Shown: piece after piece, positions 53,293-64,000 of the stretch
How the letters are laid out: the number at the start of each line of letters is the position of its first letter
How positions within the stretch are numbered: the stretch's first letter is position 1
Assembly: GCA_023213395.1 (NCBI GenBank)
Contig: CM041465.1
Span: 157,363,741-157,427,740 of the forward strand
Direction: 5' to 3'
DNA from: Cycas panzhihuaensis
Taxonomy: Eukaryota; Cycadophyta
DNA length: 64,000 bases
Program-made: the position numbers and the translations under genes
Notes under the pieces: model-generated
Database searches by the model: none
Told to the model about the DNA's origin: nothing
Seen by the model: only the letters and a program-made list of their open reading frames with translations

Positions 53293-53835
53293 TCAGTCAA
53301 AGATGGAGGCCCTAAGGCCAAGCTGTCTTCGAAACTGTTCAGACTCCACCTTTGACAGCGATTTGGTGAAGATATCAACCACTTGATCTGTTGTGGGGCA
53401 GTATTCCAGTTGAATTGTGTCGTCATGAATAAGTTCTCTAATCCTATGGACTTTCGTACTTATGTGTTTGGTACGATCATGAAATCTGAGGATTTTTGCC
53501 ATGCGATTCTTTGGTTGATTATCTACACGAAGGCCGGTAGGACTTGTTTGGGTGATATTCAATGTTTTCAATAATTTTTTAAGCCATATCACCTTCTTGC
53601 TAGTCTCAAAAGCAGCAATATATTCAACTTGGACAGTTGAATCAACAACTATCTTCTGTTGTTTGGATCTCCATGATATTGGTGTTGTTCCAAGAAACGT
53701 TACATACCCAGATGTAGGTCTTCCTATATCTTTATCTCCTGCAAAGTCTGAGTCTGTGTATGTAGAAAGCTTAAATTCATTATTAAATTCATACAACAAA
53801 CCGAATTTGCTAGTTGTCTTTAGGTATTTTAACAC
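53293..53835 (-). pseudogene. F RNase H
   Basis: A 180-codon open stretch: LKYLKTTSKFGLLY, YTDSDFAGDKDIGRPTSGYVTF (first Asp), SWRSKQQKIVVDSTVQVEYIAAF (Glu), a region with RVDNQPKNRMAKI where DN is kept but the following Q-S-A-I is not, TKHISTKVHRIREL and EYCPTTDQVVDIFTKSL. It is nearly intact. Confidence 0.9.
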
Positions 53836-53850
53836 TCGAACTGCAGCTTG

Positions 53851-54699
53851 TCAGTGATTCTGCTTAGGATTTGTCATGAATCGTGCAAGAATGCCGACAG
53901 AGTGTGCAATATCTGGCCTTGTATTGGTAGTGTAGATGAAACTACCTACAAGTTTCCTGTAGAGTGTTGCGTTTGCCTCCCTAATGTCACCATCAACTGA
54001 GAGTTTGGTATTAGGGTCCATAGGTAATGCCACTGGTCGAGCATCTTCTAACTGAAACTTGGTTAGAAGATCGTTGATGTATTTTTCTTGGGAGAGAAAA
54101 AATTTTCCATTCTTTTGTGTTACTTCAATTCCCAAGTAATATTTCATCAAATCGAGATCAGACAGTTCGAACGTTTTGCCAAGGTCTTTTTTTAGCTGGC
54201 TTATTGCCTGTTCACTGTTACCTATTACTAGCATGTCATCCACAAAGATTATGAGAGAAGTGACTTTATCCTTTTGGCGCTTGATGAACAATGTTGCATC
54301 AATATCTCGGTAGTCACAAACCTCGTATCCAAGTTGCCCCATTCTTTCAAACAACTTGGCAAATCAAGCATGAGGGGCTTGTTTAAGGCTGTACAAGGAC
54401 TTTCTAAGCCTGCAAACCTTATGCTCTTGACCTTCGATCTCGTATCCTTTTGGCTGAGCCATGTAAATTTCTTCTTCAAGATCCCCATTGAGAAACGCGG
54501 TCTTAATATCGAGTTGGTGGATTTTCCAACCCTGTTGAGCAGCCAAGGCAACAAGAGTTTTAATTGTAAGCCACTTGGTTGTAGGTGCAAAGACTTCAGT
54601 GTAGTCGATGCCTTTCCTTTGTGTAAATCCTTTAGCTACCAACTTCACCTTGTGTTTTTCAAGGGTGTCATTTGATCTATATTTGTTTTTGAACACCAT
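53851..54699 (-). pseudogene. F reverse transcriptase
   Basis: MVFKNKYRSNDTLEKHKVKLVAKGFTQRKGIDYTEVFAP, HQLDIKTAFLNGDLEEEIYMAQPKGYE and RKSLYSLKQAPHA, then after a stop at about 54364 FERMGQLGYEVCDYRDIDATLFIKR, LIIFVDDMLVIG (FVDD, both Asp kept), KYYLGIEV and LVGSFIYTTNTRPDIAHSVGIL. One frame throughout with very few stops, so this is one of the better RTs in the window. Confidence 0.92.
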
Positions 54700-55217
54700 T
54701 TATTTTGAACTACCTTTCTGCCAAGTGGTAGATCAATGAGCTCCCATGTACCTACCGTTCTTGATAAGAGATTGGTACTCTTCATTCATCATTTCTCTAA
54801 GCTGCATGCTTTATAGCTTCTTGGTACGTTAGGGGCTCTTCATTAAGGGTAAGGTGTAATTTTGCTGGTTCAAGTTCAGTATATAATGATTCCTACATCC
54901 TTGCTCTATGGGCACTTCTAGTGCCAATTTAGCCTACCTCATCTGGTCGTATGTCCTTATTGAGTTGGCGGGCTTCTCAAGATCCTGGAGTTGGGAATGA
55001 GGTCCTCATTTCCTCAACTTCTTGGTTCTCATCTTGTTCATTAAAATGATTATTTTGTGAAGAGGATGTTGATGCACCTGAGGAAGATGGTCTTTCTACC
55101 ACTGTTTTACCTTTGTCAATTGACGGTGGAGAGGATGATTCTTTTATGATGGCTTTGCTTTTGTCAACTCTGCTATCTTCAAAGGATGGTGTTGGATGTG
55201 CACTCATTGGTTCAGAG
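54700..55217 (-). pseudogene. F integrase-RT linker
   Basis: A Ser/Pro-rich linker (MSAHPTPSFEDSRVDKSKAIIKESSSPPSIDKGK) in a different frame from both the integrase and RT. Then decayed sequence (YLQKW, KWYLEMWKP-like) leading to RT. The frame change from the integrase falls at the G11 run at 55282-55292. Confidence 0.75.
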
Positions 55218-56735
55218 TCAACTTGTATCCTCCAAGGCTCTATTGTCAGCTTTCAATATTTGGAGTAATTTATGTCTATCTCCCCCCCCCCCGGCGCACA
55301 ATTTTGGAATCTGAACATCATACTTGATAACATGATTATAGCGACGTGAGGGTATTTTGGAGTCTAGTCTAAACAACTGATCCTCTGTCTCCGCAAAAAT
55401 GACATCTTTGGTAAGGATGATTTTTCGTTGTGAAGATATAAAGACCTTATATTCTTTCTTATCCATAGGGTATCCAACAAAGATGCCTTTAAGTGCCCTT
55501 GGCTGGAGTTTATTTCGATCTGTATTTAGAATGTGGGCATAGAATGTAGAGCTAAAGATTTTGAAGTAGTGAACAATGAGGGCTTGTCTTGACCACTTTT
55601 CATTAGGTGAGTGTCCTTCCTTTGATGGGCTAACAGCATTGATACAATAAACAGTTGTCTAGATGCCTTCGGCCCACAGGTAGGCAGGTACATTTTTGTA
55701 TACTAACATAGTCCGAGCCATGTTCATGATTGTCTTATTCATGCGTTTGGCAACTCCATTTTGCTGTGGTGTACCTGCGACTATTGTTTGATGCTTGATG
55801 CCATTGTCTTGAAGGTAGCTTTCAAACTCATGTGAGGTATATTCGCCATCATTATCAGTTCGAAGACATTTGAGTTGATAACCTGACTCTTTTTTAGTGC
55901 GGACGTTGAATTCTTTGAATACACGGAAGACTTTATCTTTCTTGTGTAGAAAAGCTACCCATACTTTTCTAGTGAAATCGTTAATGAAAGAGATGTAATA
56001 TAACTTGCCCTTCAGTGAAGGAATGGGCATTGGACTGCACAGATCAGAGTGTACCAATTGTAATGGATGGCTCGATTTCCACTGACTTTTGGGAAAGGGT
56101 TGTCGATGAGATTTGGCAATGATACAAGCTTCACATTTAAAGGGCTTAGAGGAGAACTTTGGAAGATTTGAAAAAGTGTTACAAAGATCTCTAAGTCTAT
56201 CAATGTGAACATGGTCCATGCAAACATGCCAAAGAGCTTCTAGTGACAATGTTGGATGGGTCAAGATGGAATTAAATGCAAATTCTTCATCGGCATAAGG
56301 GCTTTGGGCACAATAGGCTTCAAAAGATGGAGAGCCATTCAATAGAAAGAGTTTGCCAGAGAGATGTTCAGTCAAGACCACTTGATTAGTTGGAGGGTGA
56401 ATGACTTGGAGAGTCTGGTCATTTGCGGTTACACTCAGATTAAATCCATGAGAGACAAGTGTGGATAAGGAGAGCAGATTTTGTTTGAGATTGGGTATGT
56501 ATAAGACGTCAAGCAATGTAAAATCTTTTAAGCCTGGGAGTTTCAGGTAAATGTTACCAATTCCTTCAACTGGTTGTTGTGATTTATCAGCCATGTGAAT
56601 AACTCCTTGAACATTTGAGTCAAATGTTTGATATAGACTGCGATTGCTCGTCATATGTTGAGTTGCCCCTGTGTCCATGATCCACTGTCCATTGATTGAA
56701 GCCACACTATTTGCAATTCCAATAGGGCTTGGCAT
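55218..56735 (-). pseudogene. F protease and integrase
   Basis: INGQWIMDTGATQHMTSNRSLY (protease, DTGA intact), the flap-like VIHMADKSQQPVEGIGN, DVLYIPNLKQNLLSLSTL, GAG-pre-integrase LWHVCMDHVHIDRLRDLCNTF and CEACIIAKSHRQPFPKS. The integrase core follows: VHSDLCSPMPIPSLKGKLYYISFINDFTRKVWVAFLHKK (first Asp), CLRTDNDGEYTSHEFESYL (second Asp) and GTPQQNGVAKRMNKTI (Glu position changed). 358 codons open to 55659, then the C-half to 55218 (MDKKEYKVFISSQRKIILTKDVIFAE) past two stops. Confidence 0.92.
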
Positions 56736-56843
56736 TGATGAAGGGAATTCACAAGTGATATATCCACATCGAGTTTCAAAGTATCTATTTGGTTGGTCAA
56801 TGGCATTTGATGTTGAAGATCCCTCAATTCTTTGAAAGTGTGC

Positions 56844-57884
56844 CTATATAAAACCTACACCACTAAAGGATTCTTCATAATTTTCTTCAACATTGTGAGC
56901 TCCATGTTTTGGTGGGAACTTGGCCAACTTATAAGTGGCAGTTCTGCAGTCTTTTGCTAAGTGTCCTTTATAGTTACATTGATCACATATAATAGTTTGA
57001 TTACTAGCCCCTGAAGAGGTACTGGTTTTGTCTGACTGCCTTGCTCTTTGTTGAGTTGGCCCTTGGCCTTGAGACTGTTGAGGTTGTGACTGAGGGTTTG
57101 TTTGACCTTGTGGACGATTTCTCATATTTCTTCCTCTTCCTCTTGCTCGGTTATTTCCTCTGTTATGAGAGGGACCTTGATTTTTTGTGTAGCAAGCTTC
57201 TTCTTCCACCTCAAAGGTTGCATCTGGAAGAGAGTCAGAGGCTGCAAAGTTGGTATCAAAGGTCTTGTCAAATTCTGTGAATTTCTCGGCAAGTGCTTCG
57301 AAGTTGAGTGTCTTCAATGTTCCATTAGATTGAAGACTTCCAAGCAAGTTTTTATAATCAGGGACATGTAGACATGATTGGATCAAGAATGCCCAAGTGA
57401 TATATTGGGTCTTAAAATCATTATCAATTGCTTGTTTTATTGGTCAAAGGAGATTTATTGTCTCATGAGCTCATCCCTTCTGCATTTTTAATTTGCTCAT
57501 TTTTAGAACAAGATGAACAAATTTTAAATCTGACTTGGTATCAAAGTTCTTCTTGAGAACTTCAAGGACCTTCCAGGCTGTATCATGTTGCTCTTTATTA
57601 ATCAAGTTATGCAAGGAGTGATTAGTAACCAATAGAATTTTTGCACGAATCTTTTCATCATCTATCTCCCATTGTAGTTTGGTTGTGGCATCTGTAGGAG
57701 CTGTTGGAGCGGATCCACCATAAGCAGGTGTTGTAGCTATTGCAGGTATGATAGGTGTAGGCTGCAAGTGGGCTCTCCAAAGGCCTTCATACTTTGCAGC
57801 ATTTTTAACTCCAGTGTACCACAAATCCCAATTTTCTTTGCCTTTAAATATGTAGTTAACATTCACCTTGAATTGAGATGGCAT
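56844..57884 (-). pseudogene. F gag
   Basis: ATG at 57884 (MPSQFKVNVNYIFKGKENWDLWYTGVKNAAKYEGLW), a UBN2/copia gag type, with WEIDDEKIRAKILLVTNHSLHNLI and AWKVLEVLKKNF. After a stop at about 57471 the same frame resumes (NLLGSLQSNGTLKTLNFEALAEKFTEFD). An Arg/Gly and Gln-rich stretch (NRGNNRARGRGRNMRNRPQGQ) and a zinc knuckle CDQCNYKGHLAKDC at about 56940-56985 follow. About 347 codons, normal for copia. Only a stop or two and no frame change. Confidence 0.92.
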
Positions 57885-59804
57885 GGTGATGTTGAAGTAG
57901 AAGAGATGATAGAAGTATGTGCCACTGACACGTGTGGCTAGTACACTTGGCGCAGTAGGGATGTAGAAATGAATGCTATGATAAGAAGCAAACAATAATT
58001 AAGTATTTTTCAACAACTATGAAAAATAAGTATAAGCAATGATGTAAGAATGAGGCCTTATGTAGAGCTGGCAAAGAGTGGTGATGTGTCATGCCACTAA
58101 CCTCTAACTTATGTCCAAATGTAGGTGAGGTTTCGATGCCTAAGGCTTCTACTATACGATTAAGGCCTTCACCTGTGATACCTGCACCTGCGCTTGGTGA
58201 TGAAATCCAAGTCACTGTGGAGCCCAGGTACTCTCAGTCCTCACCTGGTTCACCAGTGAGCAACTATATACCTCCTTCGAAGAGTCAAATGGTACGTGCG
58301 TATTCCATCGCTATGACAAATATTGGATTGGGTTAATTTTAATCTTGCATTAAGATTTTTAGTTTTCTTGGGTGGTCATCAGGATTAACCCTGATTGGAG
58401 GCCGTAGGTATGGCTAACCTGTCCCTCCATCACTATTCCGGTTAAGACCAGACCTAGTATGAAACTCACACCTCCCTTAGGGCCTGGACTTCAACCAACT
58501 GTGGTCTATTTCAACCAAGGCGAGTGTTCGCACAAGTCAAGAACTAGCGGTATAAAACGTACGGATGAGATTCCTTGTAGCAATAATGTAAGTTATTTTC
58601 GAATAACTGAAAACTGAAATGAAAAGTTGCCAAATGTGCTTGCTTGCTTTGTTATTGCTGTTGCTTTTGTGATGCTTTATGCTATGTGTGCAAATAGAAA
58701 AGTATGCTAGATTTAGTAGGGGAACCTGATGTTGCTTCTGATCCAAGGTTTCCTTTGCTTTAGTACAATGTTTCCAAATATGTTTTTGGAAATTTCAATA
58801 TAAAAGCCACAATGGGCTAAAAAGCAGATCAACTTGTTGCTAAAACACTGATTTTTCTAAATCTAGATGCATGCTATTTTGCCCTATTTTGTGATTTTTT
58901 CACAAAATTTACAAATAATGATAAATGGGCATAATTTTCTAAAAATTACAAATATAAAGGCATAAATGATGGAATTTGAATTTATGACAGAAGGAAAAAG
59001 TGTTCAGAATGTTGTTTCTAATAGAGTAGTGAAGTCAGATTTTTGAAAAGGCATAAAAACTTTTTGCTCAAAAAAAGCACAAAAGCAGAATCTTTCCAGA
59101 TCCACTATCTTAGAATCTGAACTTCAATATGTCAAAAGTTGCGTTTTGACGTGTACATCAATTTTTTCTTTTGCACCATCTCCAAAATTAGCGAAAAAAT
59201 TGCCTAAAATGCCCTCGCAATGTCCTTTGTGCGGTTAAGTAGGCAAATTCAGCATCCGTGAGAAAATTGCATAGCTCTCACTAACCAGTGGATGAAATTT
59301 GATGAGATTTGTCTTAAAATAATCGTAAGACATAAATCTACTAGATCCCTTAAAAAAACTTTTAGATTTTCATCTTATGATTAAAGGATTTCATTGGGAA
59401 AGTGCCTTTAAGTCACTTATCCACAAATTTTACCCTTTTATTTCAGCCAAAACTCGCTGTCGCAGTTTGAATCTGAAGTTGTTCCATAAGACAAAAATGA
59501 TTCTCTTGGCAAGGCGACTCTGCACGCCAAATTTCATCAAAATTCGAGATGGTCAAAATTTTCATAAAATTGTAGCCCTTTAATGCTTTTGAAAATGTTT
59601 CGGCAACCAAACGGCTTCAAAAACCTGTATTTTCACCTCTAAAATTTTGCACACATAGAGAAAGCAACAACATACAAAGTAATATAATTTTAAGCTCTCA
59701 AAATGTTAAAAATGATGAGTGCACTCTCAATACTTCACATTGAAGGTGAAGGAGAGACAAAATGACTCCATGCAAGTGGAATGGAGTGAATAGATCCCCT
59801 TCTA
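57885..59804 (-). other. F leader, no gene
   Basis: About 1.9 kb between the PBS and the gag ATG. I see no domain on either strand. Copia leaders are normally a few hundred bases, so this is unusually long and may include an insertion or regulatory sequence. Its middle is AT-rich. CCAGGTTAGCCATACC-like sequence and GGTTCACC are in the outer part near 58240-58440. Confidence 0.7.
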
Positions 59805-59816
59805 GCTCTGATACTA
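59805..59816 (-). other. Primer-binding site of F
   Basis: The minus strand reads TAGTATCAGAGC, one change from the iMet consensus, two bases inside the 5' LTR. Confidence 0.85.
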
Positions 59817-59818
59817 CA

Positions 59819-60129
59819 TGAAGGAAGGGTGGATCTAGGGAATAAATCACTCACATGCACATAATGGCAATGGAGAATGAAAAAGAAATGAAACAAGATA
59901 TGAGAGCAAGCTTGGAGGTGAGAATGAATAATGACTCCCTCCTTGAGATTTTGTCTTTTATTATTGAGGGTGAGGATTAGGGTTAGGATTTTCTCGCCTA
60001 ATGACATGAACCCGAAATTACATCTAAATGCACATAAAGTGCATTTCATTAAGAGACTAATGCTAACAATGTATCTTAAGGTCACATAATTAATCTACAC
60101 AAATGACCTTGATACATTAACCTCTTTCA
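59819..60129 (-). repeat. F 5' LTR
   Basis: 311 bp, partner of 52535-52845, flanked by ATTCC. No strong TATA box seen. Confidence 0.93.
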
Positions 60130-60134
60130 ATTCC

Positions 60135-60895
60135 AACTCAACTTCAACTTTAAATTCTTTGAACTTTTCAAACAGCTCGGATTTGTTGTAGAGAAAGTAA
60201 ATCCAAGTTTTCTTAGAAAAGTAATTAATGAATGTCAAAAAGTATCTAGTGCCATTGATTGAGCAAGGAGTGAGGGGTCCACCTAGGTTAGTATGTACCA
60301 ATTCCAACTTATTTTGAGCTCACCATTCATTTATCTTAAAAGGAAAATGGTGTTGCTTTTCAAGCATACAACTTTTACAAACAAAGTGCTGAAATGAAAT
60401 ATTCGGAAGACCATTAACCATTCTAGATTTTTGTAATTGTATCAATCTATGTGATGAGATATGTTCATACATCAAATACCACAATTTATTATTATCAACA
60501 TTAACTGCAGTAGATGCCTTTACATCTTTATTGACAACTACAGGGTTAGAAAGTAACCTGTGGAGATCGGTACTCTCTATACCTTTTCCAATTATAGTAT
60601 AGTCTTTCTTCATATCTAAAATATGACAAAATCCTTCTTCATCAAACACAGTCCTCAACTTTTTCTTTCTTAGCTGGTAGACAGAAAGGAGATCTTTTTT
60701 CATGGCAGGCACAAAAAGTACATTTCTAATTTTTTGTACGACCCTTTTTACCTTTATTGCTATGGTTCTGACCTCTTTGATATGTAAAGAATATTCGTCT
60801 CCTAACTCAATAGATTTGTTTGAGGTGTAGGCTTTTAGTGATTCGAACCAGTCTTCTCGTCCTGTCATATGCCTTGATGCTCTAGGGTCAATGTA
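60135..60895 (-). pseudogene. E protease and integrase N-half
   Basis: Directly upstream: YIDPRASRHMTGREDWFESL (protease active site, D-P-R in place of D-S-G), then NVLFVPAMKKDLLSVYQL, the GAG-pre-integrase LWYLMYEHISSHRLIQLQKSRM and SCMLEKQHHFPF. The core begins with ELVHTNLGGPLTPCSINGTRYFLTFINYFSKKTWIYFL (the first Asp, usually HTD, reads HTN). It breaks at F. Stops at about 60319 and 60895. Confidence 0.88.
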
Positions 60896-61887
60896 TCAAA
60901 CCTCTTCATCTTCGAGACTCGTAGTAAGCGCGGCAATGAAAGGAGTTTTCTTCTTCATGATCATTAGTTTGTTCTTTGCTATAGTTTCCTGCAGGTTGCT
61001 TTCCTTTCTGAATTTCAACCCTTCTTTGTGAGTACTGATAGGGGTAATGACCAGCTTGCCCACAATGATAACAAACGTCAAAGGCCCTGCAACTGCTTGA
61101 GAAGTGACTTGGTTTTCTGCAGTTGAAGCAGACTCTGGCTTCTCTAGGTGGAATGTTATGTCCTCGACCTCGACTTTCTTGCCATCTTCCATGAGATAGG
61201 GTCCTAATGTCTAGAGTTCGTGCTCATCTGCGAGATTGCCTTCTTCCTCTAGGTTCCAAATGAAGTTTAGTTACAAAGGCATCTTCTACCTCTGTGGTAT
61301 CTTCATATTGCTTATTTCTTTGTTCCTGTCTCAATAACAATCCTGTTAATGTATCAAGAGTCATTGTATTAATTTGATCATTATTGGTGATTGTATTGAT
61401 TGTAACATCAAAGGATTTCGATAGCTTGCTTGCTATCATTTCTACAATCTCTTGCTCTGTTATTTTTGCTCCAGCACTCAATAAGTCATTTATGATTAAA
61501 ATGACTCTATGAAGAAATTCATAAATTGTTTCTATTTCTTTCATATACAATTTGAACTGTTTCTCCTTTAGGGCTATGATCCTAGCCCAATTCTTTTGGC
61601 CATACATGTTCTCAAATACTTTCCAAATTTCTGAGGACAAATTCAAGTTTTCAACATAAATGAGAAGTGGGTCTGAAATAGAGTTTTAATGTAATTACCC
61701 CTACATTGTCTCTCTCTTCCCAACTGGTTTGATCGGTACCAGCAGTGGCAGGTTTTGTTTCAGATCTTATGGCTATTTTCCATGCATTTTTAGCCCTTAA
61801 TAATGTTTCTACTTTAATTTTCCATACATGGTAATACAAATTAGTCAATTTATCTTGCTCACTAAGTGCAAGAATAGTGGAGGCCAT
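60896..61887 (-). pseudogene. E gag
   Basis: ATG at 61887 (MASTILALSEQDKLTNLYYHVWKIKVETLLRAKNAW). It continues after a frame change: EIWKVFENMYGQKNWARIIALKEKQFKLYMKE, EQEIVEMIASKLSKSFDVTINTI and LTGLLLRQEQRNKQYE. A knuckle region follows in mixed frames (CFNCRKPSHFSSSCRAF and CYHCGQAGHYPY types, about 61030-61130). Stops and frame changes fall at about 61651 and 61200. The start resembles that of B and C. Confidence 0.85.
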
Positions 61888-62586
61888 ATTGGAATTGTTT
61901 CTGAGATGATGGCAAACTGAAAATAGGCAAGAGAAGTACAGACTGTACGATTGTACGAATTTCCATACAGTATTGCAAGTGTACATATTCGAATGAAAAC
62001 TACCCCCCAAAGAAGCTCTTTCAATGAGGATTCCAAATATGTAAATTTTTCTGAGAACTTTCTTTCTGACAGTCCATAAATTGCCTCGAAAATAGAGAAT
62101 GGGTGGTTAGGGTTTTTAAGAAAATCACTTAATATTCAAAAAATCCCCACCAAACTCCTTCGGAAATGGATTCAAAAGGGTCACACCTCTAAAACAAAGA
62201 CATTACAATAGATTTTTCTAGAAAATTGTGAGAAAAATAAATAAAAAATGATGTTATGCCCTCAAACCCATGCACCTGGTAAATTGGAAAAAACCTCCTA
62301 AAAACGGTTTCGAATCGACTCGACGCATAAAGAGAAAGTTGTAGAGCACGACGAGATCTATTTGCTGGTCAAATGTTGTGAAATTCTGGACACTTTTTTT
62401 TTTTTGGGGGACAGTTGTACGATTGTACAATCTGCTCTGTTCACCTTCTGCTTTGCTTGAATGATTTAATATCTTTCTCCAATCAATGACTTATTTGCTA
62501 GTATGGATGATTAATGTCTCTAACTCAGACAATTCTATCTTTTCTTCTTCCACAGAGGGACCCTCTCTCAGATAGGTAGGAGAACC
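61888..62586 (-). other. E leader, no gene
   Basis: About 700 bp between PBS and gag. There is a T12G5 run at 62394-62410 and GTACGATTGTAC-like short inverted sequences near 61945 and 62415. No coding sequence was seen. Confidence 0.65.
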
Positions 62587-62599
62587 TGCTTTGATACCA
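62587..62599 (-). other. Primer-binding site of E
   Basis: The minus strand reads TGGTATCAAAGCA, one base from the iMet consensus, adjacent to the 5' LTR. Confidence 0.9.
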
Positions 62600-62794
62600 T
62601 GTTAAGACTTAGACAAGAGTTGACAAATAACTTAATGCTTTATTACAAGAGATGGACTCTATATATATAGAATGAGAAATCATAACCACCATGTATCTGG
62701 CAAACACGTGGTAGACACTTGTCTATAACACATACAATTGGGTTTTACATGACCCTCAAATAAACATTCCTAGATAAAACATTATATTCTAACA
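62600..62794 (-). repeat. E 5' LTR
   Basis: 195 bp, TGTTAAGACTTAG to ATTCTAACA, partner of 49971-50165. CTATATATATAG inside is a likely TATA element. Confidence 0.93.
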
Positions 62795-64000
62795 AGCTCT
62801 TGATGTCCTCTTTCCAAATCTAGTATCGGTTTTCTAATTGGAGCAATCATTGATTTGAGACTTGTGCTTTAGATGGAGTTTCATCATTTGTACAAGTGAT
62901 ATCTTGTGATTTCGCAAGTTAGTCAAGAAAGGCAAGTCATCGAATTGTTCATCTTTGAGGTTGTGAGATGTGAAGAAAAGCTTATTCTTATATGTTCTCA
63001 CATTTGCGCTAGTGGGTTAGACAATGCCAAGTACTGAGTGAATCATTTGCGAGGTTGCAAGATGATATTGAACGAAGGTTTGACCTTATACATTTCTCGC
63101 ATTTGTGCAAGACCCACAGTGACAATTCATAGTCAATAGATCATTTGTGAGATCATAAAGGAAAGATATAACAAGGCAACAAATGCATAGAGTCATTTAT
63201 CTCTAAAATGCCGAAATGTAGGGAATGTCAAAAGTAGATATTATTGTAGTTGTGCAAATGAATAAAAAATGAAGGTTATCCAGGTGCAAAACCCCAAAGA
63301 TGTGAAATAAAGGCTCAGTGTTATATCCTCTCGCATTTTTTCAAATGGGGCTAAAGAGATAAGGACTTATGTAGAGGTTTGTGAAGTTGCAGAATGTGAA
63401 ACAAAGATGATAGGAAGGCAATGGGAGGCCCATTATTAAGTCATTCCACACAACTTTTTCTTGCATTTTTGCAAAAGTGTATTTCATATGAGGACACCCA
63501 CTTGCGCAACCACAAAATGCAAAGAAAATATAACAAAGCATTAAACCATGAGGCTTGAAAGGGCTCAATTCATATAAATATCATTTCAAGTCCATTTCAC
63601 AACCAATTTTAGTCATTTTAATAGCAAAATTCAATGGAGAACAACAATGAACAATGCAAAAGGTCAAGAATCTAGATCATCTATTGAAATGGTAATGTTA
63701 AATCAAGCTCTCATACTTTAATTTGTGCCTACAATATGTTCAATTTTTAAACAGATTTCAATGAAGCAATGTTAGGGCTAGAAGAGAAAATATCTTGTCG
63801 ATGATAGAGCTTAATTCATAGGAGGCCCAGACTAGATTTGATGAAAAGATGATAGGTGAACTGGTCTCAACCCTAAAAGACAATAAAAACATAATTGAAC
63901 AATCAAACTTGACACTACACCCCAGTTCAATATTGATGTGGCAGAGTTTGAATAACTGTATGGCTGTTCAGAAGAGATGCTTTGCAATTAATAGCTTAGC
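62795..64000. other. Unassigned right flank
   Basis: No domain, LTR pair or RNA gene recognised. Short motifs of the type CTCGCATTTNTGCAA and TTTGCGAGGTTGCAAGA recur loosely (about 62910, 63050, 63090, 63330, 63460), suggesting a decayed low-order repeat. It begins with the E target duplication. Confidence 0.5.

Larger units (their letters stand above)
52535..60129 (-). mobile_element. F: complete Ty1/copia element inside E integrase
   Basis: A 7.6-kb minus-strand copia element. LTRs of 311 bp at 52535-52845 and 59819-60129, TGAAGGAAGG to TTTCA on the plus strand. PBS TAGTATCAGAGC at 59805-59816. Purine tract CCATTAAGGGGGTGAT at 52846-52861. Target duplication ATTCT (52530-52534) and ATTCC (60130-60134). 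Domains: gag, protease, integrase, RT, RNase H. The frame from gag to integrase end is the same (57884 to 55218), then changes twice before RT. It has an unusually long leader (about 1.9 kb). Confidence 0.93.
49971..62794 (-). mobile_element. E: complete Ty1/copia element, split by F
   Basis: Minus-strand copia element. LTRs of 195 bp at 49971-50165 and 62600-62794. PBS TGGTATCAAAGCA at 62587-62599. Purine tract CAATAAGAGAGGG at 50166-50178. Target duplication AGCTT (49966-49970) and AGCTC (62795-62799), one mismatch. Without F (52535-60129) it is about 5.2 kb, a normal copia length. Domain order on the minus strand: gag, zinc knuckle, protease, integrase, RT, RNase H. Several stops and frame changes, with catalytic changes in protease and RT. 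Confidence 0.92.

Overview
The window is plant nuclear DNA made almost entirely of nested, decayed LTR retrotransposons. I found no convincing host gene, tRNA, rRNA or CRISPR array. The Ty1/copia and Ty3/gypsy polyproteins, the tRNA-iMet-type primer sites (TGGTATCAGAGC), the deep nesting and the advanced decay suggest a large-genome seed plant. A conifer or other gymnosperm is plausible, but nothing in the sequence proves it.

Element names used below. G3 (about 956-13672, +) is a decayed gypsy element split by A (2073-8481, -), a complete chromovirus-like gypsy element with target duplication CCACA, and by solo LTR S (9774-10621, duplication TTTGG). C (13755-36703, -) is a copia element split by three insertions: G1 (15886-21167, +, a gypsy element of the G3 type), R (21533-34833, +, a chromovirus related to A) and D (36704 to about 49790, -, a truncated chromovirus sitting in the C leader). 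R carries one insertion in each LTR. Its left LTR holds T (22544-26316, -), a gag-only element in LTR-internal-LTR-internal-LTR form. Its right LTR holds B (31842-34311, -), a 2.47-kb copia deletion derivative. D is interrupted by G2 (37992-47882, -), a 9.9-kb gypsy element with an extra 3' ORF. E (49971-62794, -) is a copia element interrupted by F (52535-60129, -), another copia element. The ends (1-955 and 62795-64000) are unassigned.

Functionally these are the parts of copy-and-paste retrotransposition: gag, protease, reverse transcriptase/RNase H, integrase, tRNA primer sites, polypurine tracts and LTRs. Every coding region has stops, frameshifts or deletions. A is the best preserved, with one gag-pol frame and two internal stops.

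The points most worth following up are: (1) a second gag-like module between protease and RT, shared by G1 and G3; (2) the T array, whose middle LTR is a visible crossover product of the two outer LTRs; (3) a 3' accessory ORF and a repeat-rich gag N-terminus in G2; (4) a gag start fused directly to RT in B; (5) minisatellites inside two unrelated LTR families; (6) the DxG glycine of the protease changed to Arg in three separate elements.
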